This document shows positions 59,035 through 64,000 of a stretch of DNA of 64,000 nt, piece after piece. A program made the translations under genes and the position numbers. The notes under the pieces were generated by a model that had not been told where the DNA came from, searched no databases, and saw only the letters and a program-made list of their open reading frames with translations. Source of the stretch: JALUZX01 sp964561605. Its GTDB lineage: Bacteria; Planctomycetota; UBA1135; JALUZX01. The DNA lies in NCBI GenBank assembly GCA_964561605.1, contig CAZLQD010000036.1, forward strand, positions 1 to 64,000, read 5' to 3'. Numbering within the stretch: position 1 is the stretch's first letter; each line of letters opens with the position of its first letter.

Positions 59035-62000
59035 ATGGACCGGGAGAAGAACACCCCCGCGGCGGAGGCCCCCAGGAAGGGCGGTTTCGTCGCCAGGATC
59101 GTCGAGATCTTCCTGAAAGGGCAGTTTTCCCCTCTCCTCATCGTCGTGGCCCTCCTGGCCGGGGCCGTGGCCGTCCTGGTGACGCCCAGGGAGGAGGAGC
59201 CCCAGATCGTGGTTCCCCTGGCGAACGTCTTCGTCCAGGTGCCCGGAGCCTCGGCCCACGAGGTGGAGCGCCTCGTGGCGACCAAGCTGGAGAAGCTCCT
59301 CTACCAGATCGACGGGGTGGAGTACGTCTACTCCATGAGCCGGCCCGGCATGGCCATCGTGACGGTCCGTTATTACGTCGGAGAGGATCGAACCGACTCC
59401 CTGGTGAAGCTCTACAACAAGATCTCCATGCACGTGGACGAGATCCCGCCCATCGTGAAGGGATGGGTGGTGAAGCCCGTGGAGATCGACGACGTCCCCA
59501 TCGTGGACATCACCTTCGCCTCGGAGAAGCTCTCAGACTTCGAGTTGCGCCGGATCGCCGAGGAGGTGGAGATCCGCCTCCAGTCGGTGAAGAACACGGG
59601 CCGGACCTACATCGTCGGCGGAGCCCCCCTCCAGGTGAAAGTGAAGCTGGACATGGAGCTCCTGGCCTCACGGGGCCTCTCGGTGGCCCAGGTGGTCCAG
59701 GCCCTCCGCGGGGCGGACGTGAAGTTCCAGGCCGGGACGCTCACCGAGGGGGACCGGGTCTCCTTCCTGGAGGCCGGGTCCTTCCTGAAGACCCCCGAGG
59801 AGGTGGGGGAACTCATCGTGGGGCTCCACAAGGGAAGCCCCGTCTACCTGAGGGACGTGGCCGACGTGGAGGAGGCCCCCGCCGACGTGGAGAACTACTG
59901 CCAGTTCGGCCTTGGACCCTCGGCGGACAGGCGTTTTCCCGTCCCCCCGGGGCTCGAAGGCGCAAGGCGGCGCAACTTCACGGCCGTCACCCTGGCCGTG
60001 GCCAAGAAGAAGGGGACCAACGCCGTCTGGGTGAGCAAGGCCATCCAGGAGCGGCTCGAGAAGATCGAGGAGACGGTCATCCCCGAGGGGGTCTACACCT
60101 GGATCACCCGCGACTACGGCGAGACGGCGGACGACAAGGTGAACGACCTCCTGGAAGGGCTCGCCCTTGCCATCGTGATCGTCATAGCCATGATCGCCAT
60201 CATCATGGGGTGGCACTCGGGCTTCGTCGTGGCCGCCGCCGTGCCCATCACCTTCTCCCTGACCCTGCTCCTCAACTACCTCTTCGGATATACGATCAAC
60301 AGGGTCACCCTCTTCGCCCTCACACTTTCCCTGGGCCTTGTGGTGGACGATCCCATCGTGGGGGTGGAGAACATCTACCGCCACATGAAGATGGGGATCC
60401 GCAAACCCATGGATGCGGTCATGTACGCCATGGCCGAGGTCCTTCCACCGATCATCCTCGCCACCCTGGCGGTGATCGTGAGCTTCGTGCCCCTCTTCTT
60501 CATCACGGGGATGATGGGGCCCTACATGGCGCCCATGGCCCTGAACGTCCCCCTGGCCATGCTCATGTCCATGCTCGTGGCCTTCACGGTCACGCCCTGG
60601 CTCAGCTACCACGTGCTGAACGGGAGGATCAAGGACGTGGGAAGGCCCGAGGACAGGGACATCACCCTGAGCCGGACCTACAAGGTCTACTCCTGGTTCG
60701 TCTCGCCCTTCGTGAAGAGACCGATCTGGGCCTGGGGAATGATCTTCGTCCTCCTGGTCCTCCTGGTGCTCTCCTCTTCCCTCGCCCTCTTCAGGTACGT
60801 GCCCCTGAAGATGCTTCCCTTCGACAACAAGAACGAATTCCAGCTCATCGTGGACATGCCCGAGGGCACCACCCTGGAGACGACCCAGGCGGTCTGCGAA
60901 GAGCTGACGGACTACCTGCGGACCGTCCCCGAGGTGACGGACTTCACCTCCTTCGCCGGCACGGCTTCCCCCATGGATTTCAACGGGATGGTCCGGTACT
61001 ACTACCTGAGGCGGGGACCCAATGTTGCGGACATCCGGGTGAACCTGATCCACAAGAAGCAGAGGGTCCAGCAGTCCCACTCCATCTGCCTCAGGATCCG
61101 GCGGGACATCGAGAAGATCCAGGAGAAGTGGTCCCGGATCCTTTCCGACAAGGGGCGGGTGAGCATCAAGATCGTCGAGGTTCCCCCCGGCCCTCCCGTG
61201 CTCTCGACGGTGACCGTCGAGGTCTACGGCGGCCCCTTCACACGCTACGCCGATTTGATCAAGGGCGCCCGGATCGTGGAGGAGAGGCTCCGGAAGGAAA
61301 GGGGCGTCGTCGACGTGGACGTTTTCGTCGAGGAGGACCAGGAGAAGGTGGTCTTCCTTCCCGACAAGGAGAAGGCCGCCCTCTCGGGGGTCACCGACGA
61401 GGCCATCGCCGCCACCCTGGCGGCGGCCTTCGGCGGGACCGCGGCGGACGTGCTCCACAGGCCGGGCGAGGTGGAACCCATGGCCATCCAGGTCCAGCTC
61501 CCCCTGGCGGACCGGTCCCGCGAGGAGGAACTGGCCTCGATCTACGTTCCTTCCAGGCTGGGTGTGATGGTTCCCCTCCTCGAGCTCGGCCGGGTGGAAC
61601 GGCGGATCGAGGACAAGACGATCTACCACAAGAACCTGAAGCGGGTGGTCTACGTTGTGGCCGAGATGGCCGGGCGGGCCCCGGCGGAGGCGATCCTGGA
61701 CGTCCAGGCCGACATGAGGGACAAGGTGGAACTCCCTCCCGGGGTCACCCTGGAATGGGCCGGCGAAGGGGAATGGAAGATTACGCTGGACGTATTCCGA
61801 GACCTGGGGATCGCCTTCGGGATCGCCCTGCTCGGGATCTACGTCATCCTGGTGGGCCAGACCAAGTCCTACTTCATGCCCCTGGTCCTGATGATTTCCA
61901 TCCCCCTCACCATCATCGGGATCATGCCCGGATTCTGGCTCCTGAACCTGGTGGGGACCCATCCTGTGGGAGGATATCCGGACCCGATCTTCTTCACGGC

Positions 62001-62325
62001 CACGGCCATGATAGGGATGATCGGCCTGGCGGGGATCGCCGTGAGGAACGCCATCCTGCTCATCGACTTCATCCAGGAAGCCCTGGCCCGGGGCGAGACC
62101 TTCAGGGAGGCCATCCTGAAGAGCGGGGCCGTCCGGTTCCGGCCCATCCTCCTCACGGCGGGAACGGCCATCCTGGCGGCCATTCCCATCACCCTGGATC
62201 CCATCTTCTCCGGTCTGGCCTGGGCCTTCATCTTCGGCCTCTTCGTCTCCACGGCCTTCACCCTCCTGGTGGTCCCTGTGACCTACTTCCTGGTGAAGGG
62301 CGGCTTCAAGCAGGAGAGGGCTTGA
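59035..62325 (+). CDS. RND efflux pump inner-membrane subunit
   Basis: 1096 aa, typical of the AcrB/MexF/CzcA superfamily. N-terminal helix LIVVALLAGAVAVLVTPREEEP, porter-domain pattern VQVPGASAHEVERLV, the TM4 region SLGLVVDDPIVGVENIYRHM carrying the adjacent Asp pair used for proton transfer, and two clusters of membrane helices. Substrate may be a drug, lipid, metal or organic compound; the DD pair and general pattern point to the hydrophobic/amphiphilic-drug branch more than to the heavy-metal one. Co-transcribed with the adaptor. Confidence 0.93.
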   Translation: MDREKNTPAAEAPRKGGFVARIVEIFLKGQFSPLLIVVALLAGAVAVLVTPREEEPQIVVPLANVFVQVPGASAHEVERLVATKLEKLLYQIDGVEYVYSMSRPGMAIVTVRYYVGEDRTDSLVKLYNKISMHVDEIPPIVKGWVVKPVEIDDVPIVDITFASEKLSDFELRRIAEEVEIRLQSVKNTGRTYIVGGAPLQVKVKLDMELLASRGLSVAQVVQALRGADVKFQAGTLTEGDRVSFLEAGSFLKTPEEVGELIVGLHKGSPVYLRDVADVEEAPADVENYCQFGLGPSADRRFPVPPGLEGARRRNFTAVTLAVAKKKGTNAVWVSKAIQERLEKIEETVIPEGVYTWITRDYGETADDKVNDLLEGLALAIVIVIAMIAIIMGWHSGFVVAAAVPITFSLTLLLNYLFGYTINRVTLFALTLSLGLVVDDPIVGVENIYRHMKMGIRKPMDAVMYAMAEVLPPIILATLAVIVSFVPLFFITGMMGPYMAPMALNVPLAMLMSMLVAFTVTPWLSYHVLNGRIKDVGRPEDRDITLSRTYKVYSWFVSPFVKRPIWAWGMIFVLLVLLVLSSSLALFRYVPLKMLPFDNKNEFQLIVDMPEGTTLETTQAVCEELTDYLRTVPEVTDFTSFAGTASPMDFNGMVRYYYLRRGPNVADIRVNLIHKKQRVQQSHSICLRIRRDIEKIQEKWSRILSDKGRVSIKIVEVPPGPPVLSTVTVEVYGGPFTRYADLIKGARIVEERLRKERGVVDVDVFVEEDQEKVVFLPDKEKAALSGVTDEAIAATLAAAFGGTAADVLHRPGEVEPMAIQVQLPLADRSREEELASIYVPSRLGVMVPLLELGRVERRIEDKTIYHKNLKRVVYVVAEMAGRAPAEAILDVQADMRDKVELPPGVTLEWAGEGEWKITLDVFRDLGIAFGIALLGIYVILVGQTKSYFMPLVLMISIPLTIIGIMPGFWLLNLVGTHPVGGYPDPIFFTATAMIGMIGLAGIAVRNAILLIDFIQEALARGETFREAILKSGAVRFRPILLTAGTAILAAIPITLDPIFSGLAWAFIFGLFVSTAFTLLVVPVTYFLVKGGFKQERA

Positions 62326-62424
62326 CCGTCCCAGGCGGTTTCCCCCGGTGCCGGGACGGGTAAGATGGTGTCCCGGCCCGGGGGAGGGACGGCCCCAGGC
62401 CCGGCGGGAGGAAACCAGGGAACC

Positions 62425-62736
62425 ATGAGTGACGACTCTTTCGGAAACAGGGGCGCCAGGCCCAGGGAAGAGGAGGCGGCCCGGCCCGAGACCCGGCTGG
62501 GAACGCCCTGGAACGTGGTGGTCCACGACGACCCTGTGACCCTCATGGCCTACGTGACCCGGGTCTTCATGACCATCTTCGGCTATCCCCCTTCCAAGGC
62601 CTACAGGCTCATGATGGAGGTCCACCTGAAAGGGCGGTCCGTCGTCTGGACCGGTCCCCGGGAGAGGGCCGAGGTCTACCTGGCCAAGTTGCACGGCTAC
62701 CACCTGCTGGCCACCCTGGAGAGGGCGGAGGGCTGA
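62425..62736 (+). CDS. clpS: ATP-dependent Clp protease adaptor ClpS
   Basis: 103 aa. It delivers N-end-rule substrates to ClpA or ClpC. The core has PWNVVVHDDPVTLMAYV, the helix MMEVHLKGRSVVW and AEVYLAKLHGYHLLATLE. A 30-residue disordered Arg/Glu-rich N-terminus precedes it. ATG 62425 (AGGAAACCAGGG upstream) was chosen over an upstream in-frame ATG at 62365. The next gene starts 3 nt later. Confidence 0.92.
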   Translation: MSDDSFGNRGARPREEEAARPETRLGTPWNVVVHDDPVTLMAYVTRVFMTIFGYPPSKAYRLMMEVHLKGRSVVWTGPRERAEVYLAKLHGYHLLATLERAEG

Positions 62737-62739
62737 GCC

Positions 62740-63240
62740 TTGGAGATCCATCCTCTGCCCGGCGGGGGCCTCCTGGTCGAACACATTCCCGCCGCCTTGG
62801 TGACCATCCTCCGCACGGTTCCTGCGATCCTCTCCGGCCTGGACCCCTACTCGGAAGGACCCCTCTTCCCCAGGGCCTTCGAGGATGATGAGGAGGAGGC
62901 CCAGTGGAAGCGCTACGCCCGGCCCGACCTGGCCCATCTCTTCCAGACCAGGCTGGAGGTGATCGCGGGGGACCTGGCCGGAATGGAACTCCAGGAGGAT
63001 GGATGTGGCCCCGGGGAGGAGGAGTCCTTCCGCCTGGTGATCCCCGCCGGGCACGAGGCGGCCTGGCTTGCAGGGCTCAACGCCGTCAGGCTGTTCATCT
63101 ACACCAAGCTGAAATTCTCCCCCGAGGAGATGAAGCTGGAGCCCCAGGAGTTGGAAGACCCGGCGAAGGCCCTGGCCTTGTTCGAGATCCAGGCCCTGGC
63201 CGTCTTCCAGCAGGCCATCCTGGAGAGCACCCAGGGGTGA
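62740..63240 (+). CDS. DUF2017-like protein
   Basis: 166 aa from TTG, 3 nt after clpS (GGAGG about 10 nt upstream). Mostly helical, with IPAALVTILRTVPAILSGLD at the start and WLAGLNAVRLFIYTKLKF in the middle, which recalls DUF2017 proteins that follow clpS in Actinobacteria. Function unknown; the clpS link suggests a role in Clp proteolysis. The family match is from memory and moderate. Confidence 0.6.
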   Translation: MEIHPLPGGGLLVEHIPAALVTILRTVPAILSGLDPYSEGPLFPRAFEDDEEEAQWKRYARPDLAHLFQTRLEVIAGDLAGMELQEDGCGPGEEESFRLVIPAGHEAAWLAGLNAVRLFIYTKLKFSPEEMKLEPQELEDPAKALALFEIQALAVFQQAILESTQG

Positions 63241-63341
63241 TCCTCTTTCCTGCGGGCCCCTTCAACTCCATTCTTCCCTTTTTCCGATAAGAAGGGACGG
63301 AAAGAAGATCTCTCCCGGGGAGGGAGAGAGGAGTTCGGAGC

Positions 63342-64000
63342 ATGCAGGGGGGAAGATCCATGGGGAGAAGGTTTCTTTGGCTTTGGGCGGTCCTTCTCTC
63401 TCTCCTCTTCGCCCGCCCGGCGCCGGCGGGGGACATCGTCCGCCTGAAGAACGGCAGGACCGTCGAAGGGAAGGTGATCTCCCTGACCCCTTCTGTGGTG
63501 ACCATCAAGCTGGAGCAGGGAATCCTCCGTCTTCCCCGGAAGGAGGTGGTCTCCATCCAGATGGAAAAGACCTCCCTGGCTCTCCCGCCCCCCCCTCCAT
63601 CGGAAGGAAAGGCCGAGAAGATCCTGGAGCCCCCCAGGGAGCCCGAACCGGGCGAGGAGGGTTGGAAGCCCCCTGTAGCGGAATCTCCTTCCAAGGAAGA
63701 GGCCGGGAAGGCGGCGGGAACGGAGAAGGAAGCTCCCAAGCCTTCCGGGAAACCCGCCGCAGAGGGGAAGGTCTCCCCCCCGAAGGGACCGGCCCGGTCC
63801 GCCGGGAAGGAACGATCCCTCTCCGGAGGGGACGAGGTGGTGGACTACCTGCTGAAGCGGTATGTCTGGCTCGTTCCCTCGAGTACGGGAAACCGGATCA
63901 GCCTGGGGATCGGGATCCTCTTCCTGCTGACCCTGGCGAGCTATTTCTCGGCCAAGCTGGCCGATGTGGAGGACATCACCCTCTCCCGGGCTTTCATCTT
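63342..64000 (+). CDS. Exported/membrane protein of unknown function (3' end outside window)
   Basis: The frame opens at ATG 63342 and is still open at the window edge after about 220 codons. A signal peptide (RRFLWLWAVLLSLLFARPAPAG) is followed by a small beta-domain starting DIVRLKNGRTVEGKVISLT, the pattern of many planctomycete secreted proteins, a Pro/Lys/Glu-rich spacer (about residues 80-160), and a membrane segment (SLGIGILFLLTLASYF). A second in-frame ATG lies at 63360. Role unknown. Confidence 0.75.
   Translation, partial: MQGGRSMGRRFLWLWAVLLSLLFARPAPAGDIVRLKNGRTVEGKVISLTPSVVTIKLEQGILRLPRKEVVSIQMEKTSLALPPPPPSEGKAEKILEPPREPEPGEEGWKPPVAESPSKEEAGKAAGTEKEAPKPSGKPAAEGKVSPPKGPARSAGKERSLSGGDEVVDYLLKRYVWLVPSSTGNRISLGIGILFLLTLASYFSAKLADVEDITLSRAFI

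Noticed and set aside
59668..63054. Minus-strand open frame of 1128 codons
   Set aside because: It is opposite the RND pump, clpS and the next gene. The translation is His/Asp/Gly-rich low complexity and has no domain.

Overview
This 64-kb window is very GC-rich bacterial DNA, densely coded on both strands, with many translationally coupled starts (ATGA/GTGA overlaps) and frequent GTG/TTG starts. I see no rRNA, tRNA, CRISPR array, transposase or phage gene. A WD40 Ser/Thr kinase with a DWG motif, several secreted orphans, repeated large glycosyltransferase fusions and a complete O2-defence set of anaerobic type suggest a Planctomycetota-like anaerobe or microaerobe. This placement is an inference; no phylogenetic marker was tested.

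Layout. 1-3307 (minus): a metal-type (Fe3+-like) ABC importer, ATPase (cut by the window edge), permease and lipoprotein binding protein. 3445-4659: NhaA antiporter. 4865-6403: secreted alginate-lyase/heparinase-like protein. 6526-9877: a radical SAM activase and a glycyl radical enzyme close to trans-4-hydroxyproline dehydratase but without its catalytic Glu. 10180-11262: secreted orphan. 11590-18965: surface-glycan cluster with two tandem GT4-GT2 fusions, a GT4-like protein and a GT2. 19180-21662: ABC-2 exporter. 21679-25500 (minus): gatC-gatA-gatB-pcm. 25711-28479: two orphans and comF. 28469-30997 (minus): tryptophanase and a DUF389 membrane protein. 31321-36881: a 1562-aa three-part glycosyltransferase and a GT2. 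37052-40567: kinase-WD40. 40605-47213: dihydroorotase, TPR lipoprotein, POT/MFS transporter with a large insert, M24 peptidase and a LACTB-like serine hydrolase.

47342-57718 is the most interesting region. It encodes a sigma-54 activator (degenerate ArsC/LMW-phosphatase fold, Cys-rich PAS, AAA+, Fis HTH), a 2-Cys peroxiredoxin, the proton-translocating transhydrogenase PntAa-PntAb-PntB, a sigma-70-family factor, a 70-aa protein, superoxide reductase, a rubrerythrin-like protein, ferritin and a flavodiiron protein. Three textbook -24/-12 promoters (GGCACG-N4-TTGC) precede the peroxiredoxin, the sigma factor and the superoxide reductase operon. The same two-copy element, GAGACA-N6-GAGACA, lies before the activator gene and about 60 bp upstream of the superoxide reductase promoter. 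I infer a sigma-54-controlled oxidative-defence regulon that includes its own sigma factor.

57923-62325 is an RND efflux pair. 62425-63240 is clpS with a DUF2017-like partner. The window ends inside a secreted/membrane protein gene starting at 63342.
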